Positions 24,141 to 31,508 of a DNA stretch of 32,480 nt are shown here, piece after piece. A program made the translations under genes and the position numbers. Source of the stretch: JAEXNA01 sp041676625 (GTDB lineage: Bacteria; Vulcanimicrobiota; Xenobia; Xenobiales; JADMJV01); contig JBAYRN010000059.1 of assembly GCA_041676625.1 (NCBI GenBank), positions 1-32,480 of the forward strand, written 5' to 3'. The first letter of the stretch is position 1; each line of letters starts with the position of its first letter. The notes under the pieces are model-generated. The model did not search any database and was not told the origin of the DNA. It was given only the letters and a program-made list of their open reading frames with translations.

Positions 24141-24809
24141 ATGCCTATCAGAATCTTGTTGGTGGACGACCACTCTGTTGTAAGACAGGGACTCCGCATG
24201 TTCCTGAGCCTGGAGACCGACTTAGAGGTTGTGGGAGAGGCTGAAAATGGCGCCGAAGCTCTTATCCGGATCGGTGAACTCTCCCCCGACGTTGTTTTGA
24301 TGGACCTCATGATGCCTGTCATGGACGGGATCGAGGCTATCAAGAAGGCCAAGATTCAGTACCCCGATGTGGAGTTGGTGGCCCTCACCAGTGTGCTGGA
24401 AGACCGTTCCGTGGTCCAGGCCGTTAAGGCCGGCGCCATCGGCTATCTCCTCAAAGACACCGAGGCCGGCGAACTGTGCAAGGCGATCAAAGCCGCCGCC
24501 CAGGGAAAAGTCCAACTCTCCCCGGAAGCATCCGCTCGATTGATGAAAGCTCTCCAGGCCGGAGACCCGGTAGAAGACTTGACCGAGCGGGAGTACGAAG
24601 TGCTGGTGGCCCTCTCCGAAGGAAAATCGAACAAAGACGTAGCCGACCAGCTTTGCGTGACCGAAAAAACCGTCAAGACTCACGTCAGCAATGTCCTCAA
24701 CAAGTTGGGCGTGAAGTCCAGAACCCAGGCCGCCCTCTACGCCTGGCAAACGGGGCTGGTAAGGCCCGGGCTGGGGGCTCCTAGTCCGGGACTAAAGTCC
24801 CAATTCTGA
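24141..24809 (+). CDS. NarL/FixJ-type response regulator, DosR-like
   Basis: A 222-aa regulator. Receiver domain 1-120: acidic pair D9-D10, phosphorylated D55 (VVLMDLMMPVMDG), Thr/Ser at LTS and Lys in LLKD. The LuxR-type DNA-binding domain begins LTEREYEVLVALSEGKSNKDVA and its recognition region reads CVTEKTVKTHVSNVLNKLGVKSRTQAALYA, similar to the EKTVKN helix and RTQAAVFA stretch of mycobacterial DosR. The likely partner is the kinase at 22091. A DosR-like palindrome overlaps the last codons of the gene itself. ATG 24141 has no strong Shine-Dalgarno. Confidence 0.92.
   Translation: MPIRILLVDDHSVVRQGLRMFLSLETDLEVVGEAENGAEALIRIGELSPDVVLMDLMMPVMDGIEAIKKAKIQYPDVELVALTSVLEDRSVVQAVKAGAIGYLLKDTEAGELCKAIKAAAQGKVQLSPEASARLMKALQAGDPVEDLTEREYEVLVALSEGKSNKDVADQLCVTEKTVKTHVSNVLNKLGVKSRTQAALYAWQTGLVRPGLGAPSPGLKSQF
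24785..24804. promoter_or_regulatory. DosR/DevR-type operator
   Basis: TCCGGGACTAAAGTCCCAAT matches the mycobacterial DosR box TTSGGGACTWWAGTCCCSAA with an intact palindromic core, GGGACT-AA-AGTCCC (24788-24801). It overlaps the end of the response regulator gene and is centred about 83 bases before the Crp/Fnr start, a usual distance for activation. Binding by the local regulator is inferred. Confidence 0.6.
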
Positions 24810-24877
24810 TCCAATCGCCCGCCTGATGTATCTGGATCCTTGATTTTATAGAATCGTTGTGCAAGGGAGAGTCAGAT

Positions 24878-25486
24878 ATGGACACGCACGATTTTATGAA
24901 ACGCCGAAAAAAGTTGGCTAAAGGGGAAGTGCTCTTCGAGTTGGACCAGCCGGCCGAAACCGCCTTTCTGGTCAGAGAGGGAGTCCTGGTGGTGGGATGC
25001 TCTTCCTCCAACGGAAGAGAGGTGATCACTTCGGTCTACTTCCCCGGCGAAGTGTGTGGCGGGCTCAGCGTGCTCACCGGAGCAGAGTACATGGGTACGG
25101 CCCGAGCCCCCAGGAAGAGCCCCTCGGTGGTCACTCCCCTGAGCCGCCAGGAACTGAGGCTTCTGATGTCCGAGAATTCCGAGCTGTATCGCGAACTGCT
25201 GCTCACTCAGCGTGACAAGCAGCGTTTCAAGAACCGGATGTTGCTGGGCATGGTGGCCGAGAGTTGCCGTCAGCGGACAGCCGCCGCGCTCTTGTGGCTC
25301 CACCGCCAGTCACCCCTTTCTCGCTGCTATCTCTGCCGCCAGGAACTCGCGAACCTGATCGGTACCACCGTGGAGACAGTCATTCGAGTCTTGAGTCAAT
25401 TTCGGAAAAATGGTTTGATCCAGGAATCCAGGGACACCATCAGGCTGGATGTACCGGGATTGACCAAACTAGCCCTCAGTGCCTGA
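24878..25486 (+). CDS. Crp/Fnr-family transcription regulator
   Basis: A 202-aa regulator with a cyclic-nucleotide-binding-like sensor domain (about 10-120; AKGEVLFELDQPAETAFLVREGVLVVG, FPGEVCGGLSVLTG) and a C-terminal winged helix. The recognition helix, LANLIGTTVETVIRVLSQF, keeps the E and R of the FNR E-xx-S-R motif that read TTGAT half-sites, with Ile for Ser. N-terminal Fe-S cysteines of true FNR are absent, so oxygen sensing by a cluster is unlikely. I use ATG 24878 with AAGGGAG eight bases upstream; a TTG at 24857 in frame is less likely. It may act at the palindrome by ccoN. Confidence 0.88.
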   Translation: MDTHDFMKRRKKLAKGEVLFELDQPAETAFLVREGVLVVGCSSSNGREVITSVYFPGEVCGGLSVLTGAEYMGTARAPRKSPSVVTPLSRQELRLLMSENSELYRELLLTQRDKQRFKNRMLLGMVAESCRQRTAAALLWLHRQSPLSRCYLCRQELANLIGTTVETVIRVLSQFRKNGLIQESRDTIRLDVPGLTKLALSA

Positions 25487-25495
25487 CAGGAATGA

Positions 25496-26224
25496 ATGAC
25501 AGACCCCCAACTCACCATCATATTCTGGTCTCTGGTCACCGGAATCATCAGCGCCCTGGCCACCGGCCTGGGCGCTATTCCCGTTGCTCTCATCAAGGAC
25601 AAAGCTGAACAAGCAAAATCGTGGGCCTCCGGTTTGGCGGCGGGAATGATGATCTGGGCCTCCCTGGAGGCCATCATCGTGGAAGCCCTGGCCATGCACC
25701 TTACTTCCGGCCTGTTCGGAGTGATCGCGGGTTTTGTTTTTGTATACGGCCTGGACCAGTGGTTGCCCGAAGGTGAGCAGAAACCCGCTGGTTTCAAACT
25801 GTGGTTGGTCATGCTGATCCACTCCTTCCCCGAAGGGCTGGCGATCGGGGTCGGATTTGCCACCGGCGATCTGGCCTTTGGAATCCTGCTAGCTCTGGTA
25901 ATATCCGTTCATAATATCCCCGAAGGTCTGGCCATTTCTCTGGCTATGCGCGGCGACGGTGCTTCCATGGCCAAATGCTTCTGGTTCTCGGTCTTGTCCA
26001 GCGCACCCCAGCCTCTGGTGGCCGTGCCCGCCGCCATCCTGGTCTCCTGGGCTCAGCTTCTGATCCCACCCGGGCTGGGCTTTGCCGGGGGTGCGATGCT
26101 CTACGTGGCCGGCAAAGACCTGGCGCCCAAGGCTTACAAAGAGCTGGGGTTCGGCAAAGCCCTGACCGCGCTGGTGCTGGGAGCCGTCCTCATGGCCCTC
26201 CTCACCAGAATGCTAGGAGGCTGA
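25496..26224 (+). CDS. ZIP-family metal transporter
   Basis: A 242-aa ZIP (ZupT-like) metal importer with about seven or eight membrane segments. The paired metal-binding motifs HSFPEG and HNIPEG stand in helices 4 and 5. Substrate is likely zinc, iron or another divalent metal. Nine bases separate it from the crp/fnr stop, so they probably share a transcript. Its last four codons lie in the 24-bp arm of an inverted repeat element; the C-terminus MLGG is still a plausible end for the family. Confidence 0.9.
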   Translation: MTDPQLTIIFWSLVTGIISALATGLGAIPVALIKDKAEQAKSWASGLAAGMMIWASLEAIIVEALAMHLTSGLFGVIAGFVFVYGLDQWLPEGEQKPAGFKLWLVMLIHSFPEGLAIGVGFATGDLAFGILLALVISVHNIPEGLAISLAMRGDGASMAKCFWFSVLSSAPQPLVAVPAAILVSWAQLLIPPGLGFAGGAMLYVAGKDLAPKAYKELGFGKALTALVLGAVLMALLTRMLGG

Positions 26225-26380
26225 CCGGAAACCCCGTTGCCAGATCGCGAAGGACATTTTAGTCCTCCGGAATTGGACATTTTCGAGTAATATCGGGAAT
26301 ATTTCGCGACAAATGGACTGTTCCGGAGGGATAATAATGAACGAGCGAGATGGCGGCGGGGTTTCCGGTCAGCCTCCTAG
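26213..26380. mobile_element. 168-bp inverted-repeat element between convergent genes (MITE-like)
   Basis: A perfect 24-bp inverted repeat (26213-26236 and 26357-26380) extends to 36 bp with 32 matches (26213-26248, 26345-26380). Each arm contains the 3' end and stop codon of one of the two convergent genes. Inside is a smaller dyad CCTCCGGAA (26264-26272) / TTCCGGAGG (26321-26329), and the interior resembles the end of the window (32400-32480). An ATG at 26337 follows a GGAGG but gives only 27 codons. It may be a non-autonomous transposon remnant; alternatively a long terminator. Confidence 0.55.
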
Positions 26381-28584
26381 AGCTGTTCTGAATGAGCCAG
26401 AAAATCTCGTAGGAAATTGATGTGCCAGAAGAAGAACGACTGGGCCGCTTTGTCCTGCCGTCCGTAGGTTGTGAGTTCCGTTTCCACCCGATCCATGGCC
26501 CGGTAGTAATCCTCCGGCTCGGCCACTTCGGAGCCACGGATACTGGCGTAGACGGCGGTGAAACAACGGAGCACCCCTGGCACCGCAGCCAGGATTAGAA
26601 GATTGTGATAAAAAGGGCCGATGATGGTCAAAAACTTGCGTTCGATCAGAGCTCGAAGGTACCGCTCGATCTCTTGCTCGAGCCAGGAAAGTTCTAAAAC
26701 CTTATAGTCGGACAGGGTATCTAGCAAGCAGCCCTTCCAGCGCACCTTCCACAACTGCGTCTTGCGATTCTCCAGGAGATCATGGAACAAGTCTTTGGGA
26801 GTGCGAAAAAACGCATGCTCTAGTTGGCTCATCAGATAAAGCATCATCTGATACTCCAACTCTACCAACGGTTCCGCCGGAAAGGGGCAGCCCAGAGAGA
26901 AGTCCGGGCTCCGTCCCTCTTCCACCAGCCAGCGACCGAGTTGCCATCGCATCTCGCGACCGGCGGGCACGATCGAGTCCGACTCCAACAGCAGCACTTC
27001 CCAGGCCGAGCTTTGCTCCCTATCCACCCCCTTACCCCAGGAGACCGGAACTTTCTGAGGCAGCACTGGCATCGAGCGTAAGGAGAGCAGCTTCTGGATT
27101 TCCTCTGCATAGGTCTCCAGGGGTCTGCCCTGATTCTTTTGGACCGAGTTGCAGAGAAAAGAAACACCCACCACCACGCCTTCCGGCGTATCTCGAAGCA
27201 GAAACGGGAAGAGATCGCAAGAGTTGGGTCGGCTAGGGCTCTCATAAAGAGAGCAACCGGAGTCTTCCTTCAAAAAGACACAGGCACCCGAAGCCGTAAC
27301 ACTGGTCGCAAGCCGCCCGTCCTTGAGCACTCTGAGGGGCATAAATCCGGCTCTACCGGCGATCTCCCGGGTCTCAGGCGCCAAGCCTACCACGTCCTTT
27401 CTCGAAAGCTCGACGGTGGCGCTCCAGGCACCTTTGCAGCATTTGGCACACTGACTGCATTCAAAGTTCTGATTGCCGGCAAAAATGAGGGTCCGTTGCT
27501 GCTCACCCCGAGACTTGTGGCGCAGGACCGCATCTCCCATGGCCCCCTGCATCCGCCGATTCCAAAACACGGAATCCGGATACTGGTGCACCTTGCGATA
27601 GTCGTCGAGCAAGATCCCGGAGTGAGTCCGGAACTCGGCCCCTTTTCTCTCGGCGTAGAAGAGTAGATCCGGATCGACACCCTTCTTGGCCGCTTCCACG
27701 AAGACGTTTCCGATCTTTTCCCCGGACTCCGCTGCCCTCCCGATCCCCAGGTTGGATAAGGGATCGTAAGCCGAGAAAGCCTCCCCGATGGCCACCCAGC
27801 CCTCTCCACAACTGGGAACCAGTACGGAAAAACCCGCTGCCACCCGAGACGGCTTCTCCAAGAGGGTCATCGCCCCGAAGCGCTCCCGGGCGTGCAGAGA
27901 CTCAGCCAGGCGGGCTTCCCAGGCGGTCTGGGCCTCCCCCCTATCGAGGTCGCTATCGGTAATAAAAACCGCCACCGCCCGACCTTTCTCGATCGGTGCG
28001 GCGTACCACCAGCCGGCTGCGGTGGTTTCTAAGAGCATGTCTGAACTGGACCGGTACTCCCCCTCCAAGAACCCCACCAGGGCGATCTGCCGATCGAACC
28101 TTTGGGGCTGAGCGGGTACCAAGCGAGTGATCTGACCGCTGCGGCCGGTAGCCACGATGAGCCAATCGGCTTCAGCCTTCACGCCTTCGAGCTTGTACAG
28201 CCATTCACCATTGACCCGCTGGAGGTCTTGCACCCGGGTGCCCACGTGCAACGACGCCCCCGCCTCTTCGGCCGCTCGAGCCAGGGCCCGGTCCAGCCCC
28301 AGGCGGTCGACGGTCCACCACGAGGGAGGCGCAAAGCGCTGGAGTTCAGAGTGATACCACGCCCCCACGATGCCGATCGAAGTCAGGAAGTACTTCTTGT
28401 ACTTGTCCGGCAGAAGTCGTTTCACCGACTCCTGACCCTCCGGGGAGAGCAACTCCCCAACCCGAGGCTTATCGAATCGACTGGCCTCCACCAGCGTGAC
28501 CTGGTGACCTGCCTGAGCCAAGACTTGAGCCGCCGAACTACCCGCCGGACCCGCCCCGATTATTAAAACACGCCACTTCTTCAT
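26377..28584 (-). CDS. FAD-dependent oxidoreductase fused to a CxxCxxCC domain
   Basis: A 735-aa fusion. Residues 1-350 form a flavoprotein of the halogenase/geranylgeranyl reductase superfamily: dinucleotide fold IIGAGPAGSSAAQV (8-21), VATGRSG (144-150), GWWYAAPI (191-198, in the position of the halogenase GWxWxIP motif) and GEAFSAYDPLSNLGIG (267-282). Residues 373-480 carry a YkgJ/FliB-type metal cluster: ECSQCAKCC (375-383) with later CVFLKEDSGCSLYES and RPNSCDLFPF. The C-terminal third is helical and reminiscent of FliB-type lysine N-methylases. Substrate unknown; possible roles include peptide or protein modification, given the RiPP genes nearby, but that is conjecture. The stop codon lies in the inverted-repeat arm. 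Confidence 0.8.
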   Translation of the reverse strand: MKKWRVLIIGAGPAGSSAAQVLAQAGHQVTLVEASRFDKPRVGELLSPEGQESVKRLLPDKYKKYFLTSIGIVGAWYHSELQRFAPPSWWTVDRLGLDRALARAAEEAGASLHVGTRVQDLQRVNGEWLYKLEGVKAEADWLIVATGRSGQITRLVPAQPQRFDRQIALVGFLEGEYRSSSDMLLETTAAGWWYAAPIEKGRAVAVFITDSDLDRGEAQTAWEARLAESLHARERFGAMTLLEKPSRVAAGFSVLVPSCGEGWVAIGEAFSAYDPLSNLGIGRAAESGEKIGNVFVEAAKKGVDPDLLFYAERKGAEFRTHSGILLDDYRKVHQYPDSVFWNRRMQGAMGDAVLRHKSRGEQQRTLIFAGNQNFECSQCAKCCKGAWSATVELSRKDVVGLAPETREIAGRAGFMPLRVLKDGRLATSVTASGACVFLKEDSGCSLYESPSRPNSCDLFPFLLRDTPEGVVVGVSFLCNSVQKNQGRPLETYAEEIQKLLSLRSMPVLPQKVPVSWGKGVDREQSSAWEVLLLESDSIVPAGREMRWQLGRWLVEEGRSPDFSLGCPFPAEPLVELEYQMMLYLMSQLEHAFFRTPKDLFHDLLENRKTQLWKVRWKGCLLDTLSDYKVLELSWLEQEIERYLRALIERKFLTIIGPFYHNLLILAAVPGVLRCFTAVYASIRGSEVAEPEDYYRAMDRVETELTTYGRQDKAAQSFFFWHINFLRDFLAHSEQL

Positions 28585-28717
28585 CGGTCCCGTCGGCTAT
28601 TCGCTCGCCGCCAGCCGATTACTCCTGATCGGCGGTGCTTGTAACATGATTTTTACTTTTCCAAGTGTTCCTTGGCGTATTTTAGTAGACAGAAAGAGAG
28701 AAAGAGGAAAAACTCCC

Positions 28718-29956
28718 ATGGCACTGTCCCCAGCATCTTCATTCACTATCTATTCCGGAGACAAGAGTTTTCAGGTTCATCAGAAGCGTTCCGGAGAAGC
28801 GGCTCAGATCGATAAGAACAACGACAGCCGACTCGACGACGCGGAAATCTTGAGCTATCTGGAAAAGAACGACGATCTCTGCGGACACGTCTCGGGAGAG
28901 CAGCACGATCATAGTCGGATCCTGGCCGACTACAAAAACCACTTGCAGGGCAAGATGCCTGAATCTCTTTCAGCCTACAAGTCGTATGACCAACTCTCGG
29001 CACAGATGGACGATCTGGTCAAGCAGTACCCCGACAAAGCCCTCAAGGTTTCCCTGGGCAAGACCCACGAAGGCCGGGACATCTGGGCCCTGAAGGTCTC
29101 CAAAGACGTCAACTCCGACTCCACCCAGGAACGCCCCGGAGTGGTGGTCACCGGCGTGCATCACGCTCGGGAGTGGGCCACCAGCCTGGTCCCCTTAACC
29201 ATCGCTACCGAAACACTGGAAAACTACTCCAGCGATCCGGCCGCCAAAAAGCGGATCGACGGAGGCGAACTCTGGTTCGTGCCGGTGGCCAACCCCGATG
29301 GCTTTGAATACAGTCGTACTGAGAACTCCTGGTGGAGAAAAAACCGCAGCCCGCAACTGGTAAACCCCTGCGGCGAAAAGATCACCCGGGAGACCTACGG
29401 AGTGGACATCAACCGAAACTACGCCGACGGCAAACCCGAACACGCCCACATCTATCGACCCAAGGGCGATAGCCCTTGCTCCACCCGCGACGATGGCCGG
29501 GCCACCAGCGACAACCCCCAGAGCGACACCTATCGAGGCCGTTCGGGAGCCAGCGAAATTGAAGTTCAGAGCCTGCTAAATCTGGAACTTGGAAGAAGCA
29601 ACATGAAAGGTGTGCTGGATTATCACTCTTACGGTGGAATGATCCTCTACCCCTGGGGCAACACCCGTGAAGAGGTGGAGAACGCCGACACCTATCGGGC
29701 CGTGGGCACTCGGATGAACGACGCCATCGGCACAGGAAAATACCGCTTGATGCAAAGCGTCAGCCTATACCCTACCAGCGGCGGATCTCATGACATCCAC
29801 CACGCCAACGGCCTCTTCTCCATCACCATGGAAATCGGAAACAGCTTCCACCCTCGAGAGAGTGAACTCCCCGACATCGTGGGCAAAGCCACCCGCGCCG
29901 GCAAAGTCTTCATCGACGACGTGCTGGCCATGAACACCACCGCCGCCGAGGCTTAG
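28718..29956 (+). CDS. M14 zinc carboxypeptidase with EF-hand
   Basis: A 412-aa M14 metallocarboxypeptidase. A calcium-binding EF-hand loop DKNNDSRLDDAE (32-43; D32, N34, D36, D40, E43) precedes the catalytic domain. Zinc ligands lie in HHAREW (H149, E152) and the His of DYHSYGG; GVDINRNY supplies substrate-binding Asn-Arg, and the general-base Glu is in TMEIGN. No signal peptide is seen at ATG 28718, nor at an upstream in-frame ATG (28646), so export would need another route. The start at 28718 follows AGAGGAAA. It converges on the spliceotide operon, with four bases between the stops. Could trim peptides, but link is not shown. Confidence 0.9.
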   Translation: MALSPASSFTIYSGDKSFQVHQKRSGEAAQIDKNNDSRLDDAEILSYLEKNDDLCGHVSGEQHDHSRILADYKNHLQGKMPESLSAYKSYDQLSAQMDDLVKQYPDKALKVSLGKTHEGRDIWALKVSKDVNSDSTQERPGVVVTGVHHAREWATSLVPLTIATETLENYSSDPAAKKRIDGGELWFVPVANPDGFEYSRTENSWWRKNRSPQLVNPCGEKITRETYGVDINRNYADGKPEHAHIYRPKGDSPCSTRDDGRATSDNPQSDTYRGRSGASEIEVQSLLNLELGRSNMKGVLDYHSYGGMILYPWGNTREEVENADTYRAVGTRMNDAIGTGKYRLMQSVSLYPTSGGSHDIHHANGLFSITMEIGNSFHPRESELPDIVGKATRAGKVFIDDVLAMNTTAAEA

Positions 29957-29960
29957 GTTT

Positions 29961-30239
29961 TTAGATCTCCTCTAAGCCGTCTGCCAGGTAGGCGACGTTG
30001 GACCAGGGCACCAGAATACGAGGGGTCTCCTCGGGGTGCTCGGCCCCGATGAGGGCCCCTCGTTCGTCTAGCCTGAGCAGACTGCCCACGGCTTCGTTTG
30101 ACCAGCCCTGGTTGGAGATGGGGATGGTAGTCGCTAGCCGGATGCTTTGAGGTGAGGCTTGGTGTCCCAGGTGGGCAGAGACGGCCGTCTTCACGTCCTG
30201 GGCAGAACCGACTCTGAGTGCGTAGATCGAGTATTCCAT
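29961..30239 (-). CDS. 92-aa partner protein (PlpY-like position)
   Basis: A 92-aa soluble protein, no clear family. It follows the radical SAM gene by 24 bases on the same strand. In known splicease loci a short protein (PlpY, PcpY) is encoded beside the radical SAM enzyme and is needed for or enhances splicing; position and size match here. Sequence features: a beta-rich start EYSIYALRVGSAQDVKTAVSA, then RILVPWSNVAYLADGLEEI near the end. Function is inferred from context only. Confidence 0.65.
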   Translation of the reverse strand: MEYSIYALRVGSAQDVKTAVSAHLGHQASPQSIRLATTIPISNQGWSNEAVGSLLRLDERGALIGAEHPEETPRILVPWSNVAYLADGLEEI

Positions 30240-30263
30240 GGCGGAGTAATGTGTCGTGGGTTG

Positions 30264-31502
30264 CTAGGCGTCCTGCCAGTCGGCGGGCCATCGGACTTTA
30301 TCAGCGGTAAACCTCAAGGGATCGTTTTCCGGCCAGGGTGCCGCGTAGTCCTCGACGATCAATTCGAACTCTCCGTTGTCGAAGGGAAGACCGGAAGCCG
30401 CCTTCACTTTCCGCACCCGTTCCCGCTTGCCTCGGGAGGCCTGGGTGAGGGCACGATGGTGGCAGTAGGGGTTGTTGCCCCGGCGATCAAAGAAAACGTG
30501 AGCAGTCCATGAGCAGCCCCCCTTGCAGACCGGAGCATAGTCGCAGGACTTGCAAAACCCCCAGAGATGTTCGGTGGTCTCGTGCAGATTCATGGTGAGT
30601 TCCGGAGCCTGGGATACGATCTCGTATAAACTTTTGTCGCGAATATTTCCACCGGTGTAAGCCGAGGTGGGCAGCGAAGGGCAACCCTTGATGGCTCCGT
30701 TGGCTTCGATCCCGAGAACCGCCAGTCCAGCCAGGCAGCCCTGCCAGAAGGTCCACTCTTTGGGGTCTCCCCCTCCCCGAAACAGACGCTCATACGGCCC
30801 GTAGTAGCCAATATTGTTTCCACTGCTCACCAGCACCCCATCGGCGTAGGCTCGCTTCACGATCCTGGCCAAGATCGGGTAAAACTCCAGCAACTCGGCC
30901 GGCTGAAAGAGCATGTCGGTGTTGTCGGCGGCTCGCCCCATGGGCACGGTCATCTGGATCTGCCAGGCCTTCATGCCCGCGTCCCGCAGGATGTAATATA
31001 GCTCCGGAAGCTCCACCGCCGAGAGTCGATTCAACTGGGTATTGCAGCCCACCAGCACACCCGCGTTCTGAAGATGAGCCATCGTCTCCAGGCAGTATTG
31101 AAAAGACTTCTCTCTTCCCCGCAAGCCGTTGTGGGTGCTCTCCAACCCGTCGATGGAGACCGAGACCGCTCGGATCCCGGCTTTCTTCATTCGCTCGGCG
31201 GTGGTGGCCGAGATCCCGTAGCCGCCGGTGGTCATGGTGCAGACCATCCCGGCCTGTGTTATGGCCTCAGCCAGGTCCAACCAGTCGCTTCGCAAGAAAG
31301 CTTCGCCGCCGATCAGACTCACTTCCTGGATCCCCACCTCGGCCAGTTGGCGGATCAGATCCAGAGACTCCTCGGTGGAGAGTTCTTCAACCCTTTCGTC
31401 ACCGGCTCGGGAACCGCAATGCGAACAGGCCAAGTTGCACTTGAGTGTGATTTCCCAAACAGCGTTGGTATGAGTTCGACGCTGAAGCTTTGTTTGGGCC
31501 AA
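30264..31502 (-). CDS. Radical SAM/SPASM RiPP maturase, candidate splicease
   Basis: A 412-aa radical SAM enzyme. The cluster motif CNLACSHC (C22, C26, C29) follows VWEITLKCNLAC, and a SPASM-type cysteine array fills the C-terminal third (GCLAGLAVLGIEANGAIKGC, then FCKSCDYAPVCKGGC and NPYCHH), for two extra Fe-S clusters. Family features, order and the LYG-repeat substrate suggest a PlpX-type splicease, which removes tyramine from X-Tyr-Gly and leaves an alpha-keto-beta-amino acid; other ring-forming activities remain possible. The start is TTG 31502, six bases past the precursor stop, with no ATG before the cluster motif and no Shine-Dalgarno, so expression is probably coupled. Confidence 0.8.
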   Translation of the reverse strand: MAQTKLQRRTHTNAVWEITLKCNLACSHCGSRAGDERVEELSTEESLDLIRQLAEVGIQEVSLIGGEAFLRSDWLDLAEAITQAGMVCTMTTGGYGISATTAERMKKAGIRAVSVSIDGLESTHNGLRGREKSFQYCLETMAHLQNAGVLVGCNTQLNRLSAVELPELYYILRDAGMKAWQIQMTVPMGRAADNTDMLFQPAELLEFYPILARIVKRAYADGVLVSSGNNIGYYGPYERLFRGGGDPKEWTFWQGCLAGLAVLGIEANGAIKGCPSLPTSAYTGGNIRDKSLYEIVSQAPELTMNLHETTEHLWGFCKSCDYAPVCKGGCSWTAHVFFDRRGNNPYCHHRALTQASRGKRERVRKVKAASGLPFDNGEFELIVEDYAAPWPENDPLRFTADKVRWPADWQDA

Positions 31503-31508
31503 GTTGTA

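Noticed and set aside
24857..24877. TTG start for the Crp/Fnr gene seven codons earlier
   Set aside because: It would place the ribosome site inside the coding sequence; ATG 24878 has AAGGGAG at eight bases.
26337..26420. 27-codon frame after a GGAGG inside the inverted-repeat element
   Set aside because: Ends quickly, overlaps the FAD gene end and has no similarity I can see; at best the first codons of a lost transposase.
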